Origin: Myxacorys almedinensis A
GTDB taxonomy: Bacteria; Cyanobacteriota; Cyanobacteriia; Leptolyngbyales; Leptolyngbyaceae
DNA length: 64,000 nt
NCBI RefSeq assembly: GCF_010091945.1
Contig: NZ_WVIE01000012.1
Span: forward strand, 62,001-126,000
Direction: 5' to 3'
Numbering within the stretch: the first letter of the stretch is position 1; every line of letters begins with the position of its first letter. Both the position numbers and the translations under genes were made by a program. Positions 44,708 through 54,249 of the stretch are shown one piece after another. The notes beneath the pieces were generated by a model. It saw only the letters and a list, made by a program, of their open reading frames with translations, searched no databases and had not been told where the DNA came from.

Positions 44708-45769
44708 TTATTTCACGATCGAGATTTCACGATCGAGAATGGCATCGAGCAATAAATCTGCTCCAAACCGAATTGGATCGGTGCAGGGTAATCCTGTTTC
44801 TTTTTGGGTTGTTGCGATCGCACTCATCGCCCCATCCTGATCTAAATGTGCTGTGTTCAAAGCAATCCCCGCTACTGTTGCTAGAGCAAACGATCCTCCG
44901 GCTGCCGTGACTGTTTCATACACACTCACCACATCCTTAAGCGGCGGAATTGAGACCTGTGGAAAGTTGCGAATCTGGAGTTGCCCAGCCCGATGCACCA
45001 AGATCAGATGGGTAGGCTGACTTCCTCGAAGGAGCGGCAGCGTTGCGGTGGAGGCAGGATTAAACAGAGATCCCTGTCCTTCGATGTGCAAAATGTCGCA
45101 ATTTTTCCCATGACGCATCACCAACTGTTCCACGGCTCCCGATGCGAAATCAACTCGGACGGCATCTAGCGCAATGCCATCACCCGCAATCATGATGCCT
45201 GCCTGCCCCGTGCCCAGGAAGCGCGATCGCAGCCCTCTCTTTTGTCCAACCCGATCCAATGCCAAGCTCGTAGACATTTTGCCGACACTCATATCCGTTC
45301 CTACCGTGAGAACTCTTCGACAGGGCAATTCTCGCGCTTGTCCGCTTCCTACCTTTAAGCCCAGAGGCTCTTGTCGAATATCCCAAATCCACTGCTTGGG
45401 TTGAAGTAAGGCCTGAAACTCTGGGAGATCTCCTAGGCGAGTATGCAAGCCGTTTAGGATCGATAAGCCCAATGCCACTGCTTGCTTTAGTTCGGGCAGC
45501 CATTCATCCGGCAATGCTCCACCCGACGGCGCAATGCCGATCGCCAGCACATCAGGTTGATACGCTAACGCCGCCGAAACCGAGGCGACGATCGGCGCAT
45601 CGCAAGGAATATTCATCAGCGATCGCAACGATTTCCCCGCGCAGTCGGGATCAATGATCACCGCGATCGCATCGGGTCGAAAGCGAAGAAGCGCTAGCCC
45701 CGTTTTGCCTTGAGTACCGCGAATGCCTCCATTGAGGAGGACAGCAATGCGATGATCAGAGTTCAGCAT
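44708..45769 (-). CDS. DUF1611 (DgcN-like) P-loop protein
   Basis: 353 residues. An N-terminal Rossmann-like part (about 1-130) is followed by a P-loop-type C-terminal domain containing VLTVGTDMSVGKMSTSLALD and FLGTGQAGIMIAGDGI, then HIEGQGSLFNPAST. These match DUF1611, whose characterised members are the DgcN D-glutamate N-acetyltransferases, usually encoded next to a dipeptide epimerase or DgcA. No such partner lies beside it here, so D-glutamate metabolism is suggested only by family. It is soluble. An exact tandem repeat TTTCACGATCGAGA encodes the last residues before the stop codon. Confidence 0.85.
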   Translation of the reverse strand: MLNSDHRIAVLLNGGIRGTQGKTGLALLRFRPDAIAVIIDPDCAGKSLRSLMNIPCDAPIVASVSAALAYQPDVLAIGIAPSGGALPDEWLPELKQAVALGLSILNGLHTRLGDLPEFQALLQPKQWIWDIRQEPLGLKVGSGQARELPCRRVLTVGTDMSVGKMSTSLALDRVGQKRGLRSRFLGTGQAGIMIAGDGIALDAVRVDFASGAVEQLVMRHGKNCDILHIEGQGSLFNPASTATLPLLRGSQPTHLILVHRAGQLQIRNFPQVSIPPLKDVVSVYETVTAAGGSFALATVAGIALNTAHLDQDGAMSAIATTQKETGLPCTDPIRFGADLLLDAILDREISIVK

Positions 45770-45821
45770 GAAGCATGCCCCTTAAAATACCTCTGAAAAT
45801 CCCATGTCTCCTACGTTTTGT

Positions 45822-46172
45822 CTACTGACCTTTATCATCCACATTTAGACGCGGCATTCCTAAGCTGTAGTTGAGTACGCGGCTATTAAGGTTGTACGAG
45901 ATCTCGCCCTGACTGAGCAGCGATCGGACAAAATGTTCGAGATCCGATCCAATTTTGCGTAGGTTATACTCGGTCAAATCTTGTCCGTTATACAACTCAA
46001 CCAAATCATCAAATCTGCGGTATAGCTTCTGTAAAGCGTCGTCGTTCCAGTTCAGTTCGTTGTCTGGGTCAACATCGAGGGTCATTACGGTGTCGCTCGG
46101 AACCAACTCGTTGTCCTGCACTTCGGCTGTAAAGATGTGGATGTGGCGCGTGGTGGACTTAACTAGCGTCAT
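45822..46172 (-). CDS. ndhM: NAD(P)H-quinone oxidoreductase subunit M
   Basis: 116 residues with the NdhM pattern: TTRHIHIFTAEVQDNELVPS, LTLDVDPDNELNW-like region, and YNLRKIGSDLEHFVRSLL. NdhM is an oxygenic-photosynthesis-specific peripheral subunit of the NDH-1 complex at the thylakoid or plasma membrane. It is needed for cyclic electron flow, respiration and carbon concentration. It is a good taxonomic marker for cyanobacteria. It is divergent from the histidine phosphatase gene at 46343 with a 170-base shared promoter region. Confidence 0.95.
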   Translation of the reverse strand: MTLVKSTTRHIHIFTAEVQDNELVPSDTVMTLDVDPDNELNWNDDALQKLYRRFDDLVELYNGQDLTEYNLRKIGSDLEHFVRSLLSQGEISYNLNSRVLNYSLGMPRLNVDDKGQ

Positions 46173-46342
46173 AGGTCAAACTGGCTTTTCTCGACTCTTA
46201 CTCTGCAATTGTAGTTGGACTTTTGCTCAATCAGGTCAGCCTGCCCACCGCAAACCCATTAAAATTTTCTCTACCAAGCCCTATAACTTAAACGATTTAT
46301 CTTTCAAGTTCCGCTGTACTCCGTTCTCTCCTACCTCTTCCC

Positions 46343-47083
46343 ATGTCCAAAGTTCTGAAGCTCCTTTTCATCCGCCATGCCCAATCTCAAGGTAACGTTG
46401 AGAGACGCATGCAAGGAAATGGAGAGTTTGAGTTATCCGATCTCGGCAGACAACAAGCCGAAAAATTATCAAAGCATTTGTTAGCTGAGTCTTGGCGTCC
46501 GAGTCATGTTTACAGCAGCCCCCTCAAGCGAGCGGCTCAAACCACAGAGATTTTGTTAGCTGGTTGTCAGTCTGCGGTGCTGCCCTCGACCGTCAGCGAC
46601 TTAATTGATTCAACAACCGAAGCCCCCCCCGAAGACAAACCGATTCGTCGTGCGATCGCGCTGCACTATGCCGAAGAACTCAAAGAATTTCAAAACGGCG
46701 TTTTCAAAGGGCTAACGTGGGCAGAGGCACAATCGCGCTATCCGGATTTGTGCCGAAAATTGGAAGCATCGCCCGACTGGATTCAAATTCCTGAAGCCGA
46801 ATCCTTGAAAGAAGCCCGCGATCGCGCTCGACACTTTATCCAACGTTTACTAAATCTTCATAAAGATGGAGATCAGATTTGGATCGTCAGCCATAGCTGG
46901 ATTTTGCAGCATTTGATTGCAGAATTACTGGGAAGCGATCGCTCTTGGCGTCTTCGTGCCGGAAACACCGCTTTATTTGAATTTTGGATCGACCGATCGC
47001 GCTGGAACTTAGACAACCAAAACCGGTTTAATACTGACCTTTGGCAAATTCGCCGGTTTAACGATAATCGGCATCTACACTAA
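46343..47083 (+). CDS. Histidine phosphatase family protein (GpmB-like)
   Basis: 246 residues. The phosphohistidine motif is LLFIRHAQSQGNVERRMQGNG (shown here as LLFIRHAQSQGN plus VERRMQG). A second Arg sits in VYSSPLKRAAQTTE, the acid residue in the FQNGVFKGLTWAEAQ region, and the second catalytic His in WIVSHSWILQHLI. It is a cytoplasmic phosphatase of the phosphoglycerate-mutase superfamily. Members act on sugar phosphates, nucleotides or proteins, so the substrate is not assignable. It stands alone on the plus strand. Confidence 0.88.
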   Translation: MSKVLKLLFIRHAQSQGNVERRMQGNGEFELSDLGRQQAEKLSKHLLAESWRPSHVYSSPLKRAAQTTEILLAGCQSAVLPSTVSDLIDSTTEAPPEDKPIRRAIALHYAEELKEFQNGVFKGLTWAEAQSRYPDLCRKLEASPDWIQIPEAESLKEARDRARHFIQRLLNLHKDGDQIWIVSHSWILQHLIAELLGSDRSWRLRAGNTALFEFWIDRSRWNLDNQNRFNTDLWQIRRFNDNRHLH

Positions 47084-47254
47084 AAACTAGGTCTGCAAAT
47101 TCATGCTAAAGCAAACTCTTACTGCCTTTTTAGGGTGCTAACTCAACGACGACTGCTTTGGGTCTTGATTATTTTGCTTACAAAGTCAAAACACACGATA
47201 TATTATCGTATTGGTTCCAAACTAAGGGTTTTTTAACTGTTTACCGCTAAATCC

Positions 47255-48130
47255 ATGATTGCGAATCCAGCCAACGACATTTTTAGACAGGCTCATCAGG
47301 GTAGTGTTGCCGCTATCATTCAAGTTCTCAACGACAAACTGTCAGATTCTGGAGTCCGCACTCGCGCCATTTTTGCGAGTGGCGTTCTGCAACTGCTTTG
47401 CGAAGCCCCAACTGCCGAACAGCTTGACCCCACCTATCTCACCGATCGCATCCGCAAAACCCTCGAATCTATTTCCCCAAAAAATATTCGGCGGGTCAAT
47501 ATCAACTCTCGGATCGTGCGTGAACAACAATTACTCTGGTTAGAAGAAATACATCGCGATCCCGACGGGCAAGTGTTGTGGTCAAAAGAAATTTCTCTCA
47601 ATCGTAAAAATATCTTCCGGCGCAGTGCTGAAGAGTGGCGAGAAGCGTTTTCCCGGAAAGACGATTTTCGGAAACCGCTTTCGGCTCAGGCTGCCCGTGA
47701 AAAGCGTCAGTTTGCGAAGGGCGTCTTTGGTGGATTGGGCATCAGTGCTGCGGTTGTAGCCGCAGGTTGGGGACTGCATGCGTTGCAATCTGGACAAGGG
47801 CTTGAGATGGCTCAGTCTCAGTTAGTCATCACGGCGCAAAAGCTGGTTTCCTCATCGCCGCCCCCATCTGCCCCTGTCGATCGCGGGGCACAACCCTCTA
47901 ATTTGGCTCAAGATCCGTTTGCGATCGCGGTGCGTCTGGCTCAAAGGGCGGCTGAGTCAGGGAGAAACGCTCAAACCCCTCAACAAAAACAAGCGGTGGC
48001 ATCCCTGTGGGGACAAGCCTCTGAATTAATGGCATCTGTTCCTGGGTCGGATACTCGTAAGGCAATCGCTGAAAATCGCACCGTTCTCTACCAAAAATAT
48101 AAAGACTCTACCTTAGAACGGCTTAAGTAA
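47255..48130 (+). CDS. Cyanobacterial membrane-anchored protein of unknown function
   Basis: 291 residues. The N-terminal 120 residues (NDIFRQAHQGSVAAIIQVLN, TRAIFASGVLQLLCEAPTA, SPKNIRRVNINSRIVREQQL) form a module seen repeatedly at the N-termini of cyanobacterial proteins of unknown function. A basic stretch precedes one membrane helix (about 155-173, GVFGGLGISAAVVAAGWGL). The C-terminal part has a Pro/Ser-rich linker and a helical segment (QDPFAIAVRLAQRAAESGRN, QQKQAVASLWGQASELM), probably outside the cytoplasm. Function is unknown. It converges on the HerA-like gene with only 9 bases between stop codons. Confidence 0.75.
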   Translation: MIANPANDIFRQAHQGSVAAIIQVLNDKLSDSGVRTRAIFASGVLQLLCEAPTAEQLDPTYLTDRIRKTLESISPKNIRRVNINSRIVREQQLLWLEEIHRDPDGQVLWSKEISLNRKNIFRRSAEEWREAFSRKDDFRKPLSAQAAREKRQFAKGVFGGLGISAAVVAAGWGLHALQSGQGLEMAQSQLVITAQKLVSSSPPPSAPVDRGAQPSNLAQDPFAIAVRLAQRAAESGRNAQTPQQKQAVASLWGQASELMASVPGSDTRKAIAENRTVLYQKYKDSTLERLK

Positions 48131-48139
48131 ACGCCCTGC

Positions 48140-49822
48140 CTAGTCAATGCTGCGCCCTCGAACCGTTTTTGCTCTGCTAGGCACGGTCACAGGCGCTTTT
48201 TCGATCGCTCGTTCCCGGACATGGTGGACTTGAAAATGATCTTGCCAGAGTGCCGGAGCATCCAGGGTTTCTCCGCCATGCTTTGTGAGCCGTTGCCTTA
48301 CTTTACACAGCACAGGCGTATTTACACACGCTCCAGCCACGATGATCTGCCCTTTCGTCAAAGCGGGAAGCTCTTTCAGCAGATCGCGCCCTGCCGCTTC
48401 AACCCCATATTTCAAGCTCTCTTGGTCAACCGGGTTCACAATCCGCATGATGAACTGGCTCATGCACTGAGACAGCACATCCGAATCTAGTTTTCCAGGA
48501 CGTTGGGTAATCAGCCCGACGCCTAACCCAAATTTTCGACCTTCGCTGAGAATCGTTCGGATGACGCCTTTACACCGTGAAGGCTCGTTCGATGGGGCAA
48601 ATCGATGAGCTTCTTCTAATAAAATAAAAACGGGAAACGGCAAATAATGCTCATCTGCTTTGGAAATTAATCCCTTGTGGGTGTTCATTCGGGCTTGGTT
48701 GGTTTGCCGGAGAACGGCAGCACAAATCACCTGCTGTTCTTCCTGGCTAATTTCATTCATTTGTAGGACAGTCACCTGCCCCGGTTCAAACAATTCTTGA
48801 GGACCAATGCTGTGTTCTAGGGCATGGAAGTACTGCGATCGCTCTAATCGCTCTAGTTTCCATTCCAGCGCCGGAGCCGATGAACCCGACTTTTCATTGC
48901 CATCATCATCGATTTGAATATCGGCTTCTCGCACCGCCGCGATCAGGTCTTGAACCCCCCAACGATAGTCCCCTTTCCGATGTTTCTGCAACAATCGGTA
49001 GGCTTTATTGAGAATAGACTGTTGGCGATCGCTCATTTCGGGCAGCAACGTCAAAATATCGTAATAATCGAGCGACGACACCCGGATTCTGATATCGTCG
49101 GGCGTCATCACCTTAACGGTTGGCGAATAGCCATCCACCCCTTGAAATGCAGAATGCCCCCGCATATCGGTCAAGGTTCCGTACTCTCCATGAGGATCGA
49201 AAATCAGCACCGCCGCCCGATTGTGGGGCAGCAGCAATTCTTCAACCAAAACGCCTGCGGTGTAAGACTTTCCTGATCCAGTTCCTGCCAAAATTGCCAT
49301 GTGCGTACTGACGAGTTCTTTCACGTCTAGTGCGATCGGCACGGCATCTCCTTCTCGCAGCAACAATGACCCAATATGCGCCGCGCCGATCTCTTTCGGT
49401 TGCCTCCGGTTAAGAATTTGCCGCAGCATGCCATCGTCCGCTAAATGCACCTTTGCACCTGGATCGGGGGACTTTCGAGGGTTCATGAAGCCTAGTGCCT
49501 TGTGAAAATACCCAATCACATCAACACTCACTTCGTAGATCTCAGGATTGGTGTAAGTAAATCCAACGAGAGCCGCGATCGCATCTGGGCTAATTTCCGT
49601 ATCCGCAAAAATACGGTCTGGCAAATGCTCAATCAGCCGTCTATCTGAAATTTTGCCCAAGATTTGGCGCAGTTCACCTGCCTCGGCAACCTGGTAATAT
49701 ACATACTCACCAATTTTGACATGGCGATTATCTGACGTAATAAATACATACTGATTGCCGTTTTCCCCCGGCCCTTTAACCGTCCCGACAACGCCAGACG
49801 AAGGAGAATGCTCTAAGCTCAT
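48140..49822 (-). CDS. HerA-like ATPase (HAS-barrel plus FtsK/HerA motor domain)
   Basis: 560 residues from the ATG at 49822; a TTG six bases upstream is less likely. A beta-rich HAS-barrel occupies about 1-130. The motor domain follows, with Walker A AGTGSGKSYTAGVL, Walker B FPVFILLEEAHRFAP, and the arginine-finger region TILSEGRKFGLGVGLITQRP. This is the HerA/DUF87 family of hexameric DNA translocases, which in archaea work with NurA and Mre11-Rad50 in end resection and in bacteria often partner a nuclease or SIR2 protein. No nuclease partner lies next to it, so a repair role is inferred from family only. Confidence 0.88.
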   Translation of the reverse strand: MSLEHSPSSGVVGTVKGPGENGNQYVFITSDNRHVKIGEYVYYQVAEAGELRQILGKISDRRLIEHLPDRIFADTEISPDAIAALVGFTYTNPEIYEVSVDVIGYFHKALGFMNPRKSPDPGAKVHLADDGMLRQILNRRQPKEIGAAHIGSLLLREGDAVPIALDVKELVSTHMAILAGTGSGKSYTAGVLVEELLLPHNRAAVLIFDPHGEYGTLTDMRGHSAFQGVDGYSPTVKVMTPDDIRIRVSSLDYYDILTLLPEMSDRQQSILNKAYRLLQKHRKGDYRWGVQDLIAAVREADIQIDDDGNEKSGSSAPALEWKLERLERSQYFHALEHSIGPQELFEPGQVTVLQMNEISQEEQQVICAAVLRQTNQARMNTHKGLISKADEHYLPFPVFILLEEAHRFAPSNEPSRCKGVIRTILSEGRKFGLGVGLITQRPGKLDSDVLSQCMSQFIMRIVNPVDQESLKYGVEAAGRDLLKELPALTKGQIIVAGACVNTPVLCKVRQRLTKHGGETLDAPALWQDHFQVHHVRERAIEKAPVTVPSRAKTVRGRSID

Positions 49823-50097
49823 GGGCAAAACCGCCTGCTGTGATTCACCTAATTTTCGTTCAAGTGTACTATGTCAGCACTGAAAGAATAAAGCAAACCA
49901 GTAAATTTTGTCTCTTTACACTATCCCTCAACTTACCTTCCAGCGGCGATCGCCCGACTCTGCCTACCCCTCCTTGCCTTTTTCACCGTTAAGGGGTCAT
50001 TCACGCGAATTTACGGATACTGTTCATGGCTCCACACGGTAACCTGAGAGCAAGGATCACGATGAAGGAAGCGTGGGTAAAAAGTTACCAACTTTAG

Positions 50098-52275
50098 ATG
50101 CCAACTTTTCCCCAGTCACTAGCAGATACTCTGCCAAACTTACGTTCAGGTGAGGCGATTCGACTGAAGGCACTGCAAGTACAGGCTCATGACAGGATGC
50201 AAGCAAGAGTTTCACGATCGAAGCCAGAACCACAAGAAGTAATGGGATGGGTCATGGACTCCCTCAACTCTAGAGAAGATGTTCTTCTCATTCAATCTGA
50301 TTGTGTATCTTCGCTATCTAGCCATCCCGTTGAATCTACGGTGTCGCACCCTCTGCCTAGCCAGCCTAGCCATATCCTCTTAGAAGTGGCGGCAGCACGG
50401 CAGTTGATTCAAGTTGCCAGCATTGCGTCGCCTGAGACCGCCCTGTCTGAAGTGGCAAAAATTTTAAGTCAAACGTTTGGTGCAGAAGGATGTGTGATTT
50501 CGGTGCAGGCAAGCGCCACGGTGGCAGAGCAGTTGGCATACTGGTTTGCTGATTCACAAAGCGAGGCATGGTTGACCGACGTTGCACCCCATCATGAGGC
50601 AATAGCAACGGTAGCACTCGACAAACCGGTTCTCTTGACTCCAGAACTTCAGCGGCGGGAAGGTCTTTCAGGCGCAGTGATGAGTGTCGCAGCCCAATGC
50701 CAAGGGCAAACCAATATCGTGATCAGCGTGCTGCGATCGCCGCTATCTGATATCGAAGCTGCTGTAGGCTACTACTGGACAGAAGCCGAAGCAAACACGT
50801 TGAGAAATATTGCAGATCACATTGCCGTTGCGGTTTCCCAGGTTTTACTGCAACAGCGAGTTTACCGGCAAACCCAATACCAAGCATTATTGCGGCAAGT
50901 GACCTCCTCGATTCAAAATTCTACCGAACTGCCACAGGTGTCACAGCTTGCCATTCGAGGAACAGCACAAGCACTTCAAACCGAACGCGCGTTTCTCTTG
51001 CGCTTGAAGTATTGGGACCCCAGGCAGAGCCTCCGTATCGCCGATCGCATCCCCCCTAAGGCACGGGTGATGATCGACTGCCAATGGCAGCACGCCTCTT
51101 TGGAAGGGTTGAAGGCTCCGGAGCCTTCTGAGCCTCTCTCAAGCCAATCGTTTTGGGCGTCAGAGTGCATGATCTGCCAAACCGCCCTCAATGGAACCGA
51201 AAAGTTTTTTGCCTTTTCCAACAAGTCTGCGTTTCCGTTGCCCACCGAGACAACGGGCATTGCCCCAATTTTTGATCCCGACATCATGGCGTCATTGATG
51301 TTGATTCCGCTTGAGAGCAAGAATCGGCTACTAGGGTTTATTGCTTTGCAGCAGCGCCAACCGCGAACCTGGTTGCAAGAAGAAATTGAACTCGTAGAGT
51401 TGGTTGCGGCTCAAGTCAGTTCAGCCATTTTACAAACGGAGACCCTACGCCAGGTTGAAATGCTCGTTGAAGAGCGAACAGCGCAGCTTCAGCAGAGTCT
51501 AGAACTACAAGCCAAGCTGTACGAGATTACGCGCAAGCAAATCGAGAAACTCCGAGAAATGAATCAGCGCATGGATGAGTTTCTGAGCACGCTGAGCCAC
51601 GAGTTGCGAACCCCGCTAACCAGCATGATGCTTGCCATTCGGATGCTGCGTGAGGCAGATTTACCTCCCGATCGTCGTCAACAATATCTCAATATTCTGG
51701 AGCAACAGTGCGTTCAAGAGACGAGTCTGATCAATGATTTGTTGGCGCTGCAAGAATTAGAAACAAAACAAGTTGCTTTCCAGTTTCAGCAGGTTAATCT
51801 CAGCCCAGCCATTAATGATTTGGTGCAGTCGTTCCATCAGCGGTGGTCGCTCAAGGGTCTCCGCCTAGAGATAGATTTGCCGAAGCGATCGCTGACGTTT
51901 AACACCGACGTGGCGAGCTTTAATCGAATTCTGTTGGAACTGCTGACCAATGCTGGCAAATATGCCGATCCGAACAGCACTGTCTTCCTCCAGGTCTCAC
52001 CGCAACCCGGACAACAGATTCAGGTGATGTTGTCGAACATTGGCTCTGGAATTTCTGAAGAAGAGCTACCTCACATTTTTGATAAGTTCCGCCGATGTCA
52101 AGGGATAACACAAAATGCGATCGCAGGCACTGGGTTAGGGCTTGCTCTGGTGAAGAGCTTGGTACAGCACCTGAATGGAACCATTGCAGCATCGAGTCTC
52201 CCCGTCAAAGGGTCTCAATCGTATGAAACCTGTTTTACGATTTTACTGCCGCAAAATCTCGAAATTGGTGAGTAA
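50098..52275 (+). CDS. GAF-domain sensor histidine kinase
   Basis: 725 residues, no membrane segment. A GAF domain lies at about 115-255 and a second at about 270-455 (ending at SLMLIPLESKNRLLGFIALQQ). A short coiled coil leads to HisKA with phospho-acceptor His in FLSTLSHELRTPLTSMM (near 500). A HATPase domain follows with N box LLELLTNAGKYA and G boxes SNIGSGI and GTGLGLALV. It is a soluble sensor kinase. The GAF domains lack an obvious conserved bilin-binding Cys-His motif, so phytochrome function is unlikely, although this was judged by eye. There is no adjacent response regulator. The ligand is unknown. Confidence 0.9.
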   Translation: MPTFPQSLADTLPNLRSGEAIRLKALQVQAHDRMQARVSRSKPEPQEVMGWVMDSLNSREDVLLIQSDCVSSLSSHPVESTVSHPLPSQPSHILLEVAAARQLIQVASIASPETALSEVAKILSQTFGAEGCVISVQASATVAEQLAYWFADSQSEAWLTDVAPHHEAIATVALDKPVLLTPELQRREGLSGAVMSVAAQCQGQTNIVISVLRSPLSDIEAAVGYYWTEAEANTLRNIADHIAVAVSQVLLQQRVYRQTQYQALLRQVTSSIQNSTELPQVSQLAIRGTAQALQTERAFLLRLKYWDPRQSLRIADRIPPKARVMIDCQWQHASLEGLKAPEPSEPLSSQSFWASECMICQTALNGTEKFFAFSNKSAFPLPTETTGIAPIFDPDIMASLMLIPLESKNRLLGFIALQQRQPRTWLQEEIELVELVAAQVSSAILQTETLRQVEMLVEERTAQLQQSLELQAKLYEITRKQIEKLREMNQRMDEFLSTLSHELRTPLTSMMLAIRMLREADLPPDRRQQYLNILEQQCVQETSLINDLLALQELETKQVAFQFQQVNLSPAINDLVQSFHQRWSLKGLRLEIDLPKRSLTFNTDVASFNRILLELLTNAGKYADPNSTVFLQVSPQPGQQIQVMLSNIGSGISEEELPHIFDKFRRCQGITQNAIAGTGLGLALVKSLVQHLNGTIAASSLPVKGSQSYETCFTILLPQNLEIGE

Positions 52276-52459
52276 AAATAATTCGCGATTTGTATCTGAT
52301 CGATATTATGGCAATGCGGTGAATGATCTAGATTAAAGCGATCTCATCGCTCATATTAGAGCGTGTTTGAGAATTAATGGGAAACTCTGCCTTGCACTCT
52401 ATTGGCACTTTAACCTGTGAATTGAACTTGACGACAATTACCCACCTCGGCTGGGTATA

Positions 52460-54181
52460 ATGCTTGAAGTTATGTTACAAACCACGGCTGCACCTAAATC
52501 TTTGCGTTGGCAACGGCATCGATCCTCCCCCTTGGCTCGGCAGGTGGACATTTCGAGGGCGGTAGGGCAGCTTGCCTATTATTTGTGGTGGGATTCGCTC
52601 CCTAAAGAAAGCGGCTACTCTTCGACCCAGCGTTCTTCAACCCACCGAAGCCAACGTGCCCAGTGGCTGGCTCGGACATTGCTCGATCTAGGTCCAACAT
52701 TTATCAAGCTTGGACAGGCGCTTTCAACGCGCGCAGATTTGCTGCCGCTGGAGTATGTTAAGGCGCTAGGACAGCTTCAGGACGGAGTACCCGGATTTGA
52801 CCCAAATTGCGCGATCGCGATTATTGAGTCTGAACTTGGGCATCCGCTTCACACGTTGTATCAAGCGTTTGAGCGCACCCCGATCGCAGCAGCAAGCTTG
52901 GGACAGGTGCATCGCGCCCGGCTTTACACTGGGGAAGAGGTGGTCGTAAAAGTTCAACGCCCTGGGTTAGAGGATCTCTTTGAGACCGATTTTCAGGTGC
53001 TAGGTCGCCTGGTCACATGGATCACGCGGTTTTTTCCAATTGCAAAACATTACGATCTCAAAGCGATTCATCAAGAGTTTTCAGAGATCCTGTCCCGTGA
53101 GATTGACTACGTTCAGGAAGCGATGAATGCCGATCGGTTTCGGCATAACTTTGCGGATCATCCTCGGATTGTGGTGCCGAAGATTTATCCTCGCTACACG
53201 ACTCAGCGGGTGCTGACGATGGAATATGTGCCTGGGATCAAAGTGAACGATCGCCACCGCTTGAGCGCGATCGGGCTTGATCCAAAAGACGTTAATCATC
53301 TAGGAATTTGTGCCTATCTCAAGCAGTTGCTGCAAGATGGCTTTTTTCAGGCTGATCCCCATCCTGGAAACATGGCAGTGAGCTATGACGGCAAGCTGAT
53401 TTTCTACGATTTTGGCATGATGGCAGAAGTGCAGCCGATCAACCGCAATCAGATGGTGCAGACCTTTTTTGCCGTGCTGAAGAAGGATACGGATCAGGTC
53501 ATCCAAACAATGATGGATATGGGCTTGATTGAGCCAATGTCGGATATGACCCCGATCAAGCGGATTGTGAGCGTTTTGGTCGAGCGATTTGCGGATAAGC
53601 CGATCGAGGTGGAGGCATTCAAAAGCTTGCGGAACGAGTTGTATACCGTTTTTGAGCAGCAACCGTTTCGCCTGCCTGCCAAAATGACATTTATTGTCAA
53701 AGCGCTGACGACCCTAGATGGCGTGGCACGGGATCTCGATCCGCAGTACAACCTATTGGCTGCCGCAAAGCCCTTCGTCAAAAGTTTGGCGACTCTTCCT
53801 GCGTCTCAGGGGGGCGGAGTAGGAGAATTGGCGCGGCAAGCAAGAAGTTTTGTAACGTATCAACTCACAAAACCCAATGGGACGCAACAGGCAATTCGGC
53901 GGTTGGAAGAACGGTTGGCACAGGGAGAATTGCAGATGCAAGCCCAACTGATGGAGCGCGATCGCGCCATCAAACTTCTCAAGCTAACGATCAAAATCCT
54001 GATTTATGGCTCTGTGGCTGCCTTTGCGGCACTTGTTGGCGTCTTGCTTCTGGGAAATGCTGCCCACACGGGAGGCGCGATCGCAGCATTTGTGACGGCG
54101 GCAGGGTCGGCAGTTATGGTGCTCAAGGGTCTCATTCAATTTCTATTTCATCGGCGAATTTCCCGATTTGTCGATCAGTAA
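52460..54181 (+). CDS. ABC1/UbiB-family atypical kinase
   Basis: 573 residues (about 569 if the ATG at 52472 is used; the first ATG overlaps a TATAAT-like word). Features: the KxGQ motif of the family in FIKLGQALSTRADLLP, the Ala-rich nucleotide loop AAASLGQVHRA, the ATP-binding Lys in VVVKVQRPG, the catalytic region DGFFQADPHPGN, and the metal-binding YDFGMM. Two hydrophobic helices at the C-terminus (about 515-560) anchor it in a membrane. UbiB/ADCK proteins support quinone and prenyl-lipid metabolism; cyanobacterial members are linked to plastoquinone and tocopherol. The exact role is unknown. Confidence 0.9.
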   Translation: MLEVMLQTTAAPKSLRWQRHRSSPLARQVDISRAVGQLAYYLWWDSLPKESGYSSTQRSSTHRSQRAQWLARTLLDLGPTFIKLGQALSTRADLLPLEYVKALGQLQDGVPGFDPNCAIAIIESELGHPLHTLYQAFERTPIAAASLGQVHRARLYTGEEVVVKVQRPGLEDLFETDFQVLGRLVTWITRFFPIAKHYDLKAIHQEFSEILSREIDYVQEAMNADRFRHNFADHPRIVVPKIYPRYTTQRVLTMEYVPGIKVNDRHRLSAIGLDPKDVNHLGICAYLKQLLQDGFFQADPHPGNMAVSYDGKLIFYDFGMMAEVQPINRNQMVQTFFAVLKKDTDQVIQTMMDMGLIEPMSDMTPIKRIVSVLVERFADKPIEVEAFKSLRNELYTVFEQQPFRLPAKMTFIVKALTTLDGVARDLDPQYNLLAAAKPFVKSLATLPASQGGGVGELARQARSFVTYQLTKPNGTQQAIRRLEERLAQGELQMQAQLMERDRAIKLLKLTIKILIYGSVAAFAALVGVLLLGNAAHTGGAIAAFVTAAGSAVMVLKGLIQFLFHRRISRFVDQ

Positions 54182-54249
54182 TTTTCCACAAATTCACATT
54201 AGGGTGTAGAACAGATCAATAGCAATTTGCCGTTTCTAGATCTGAACCT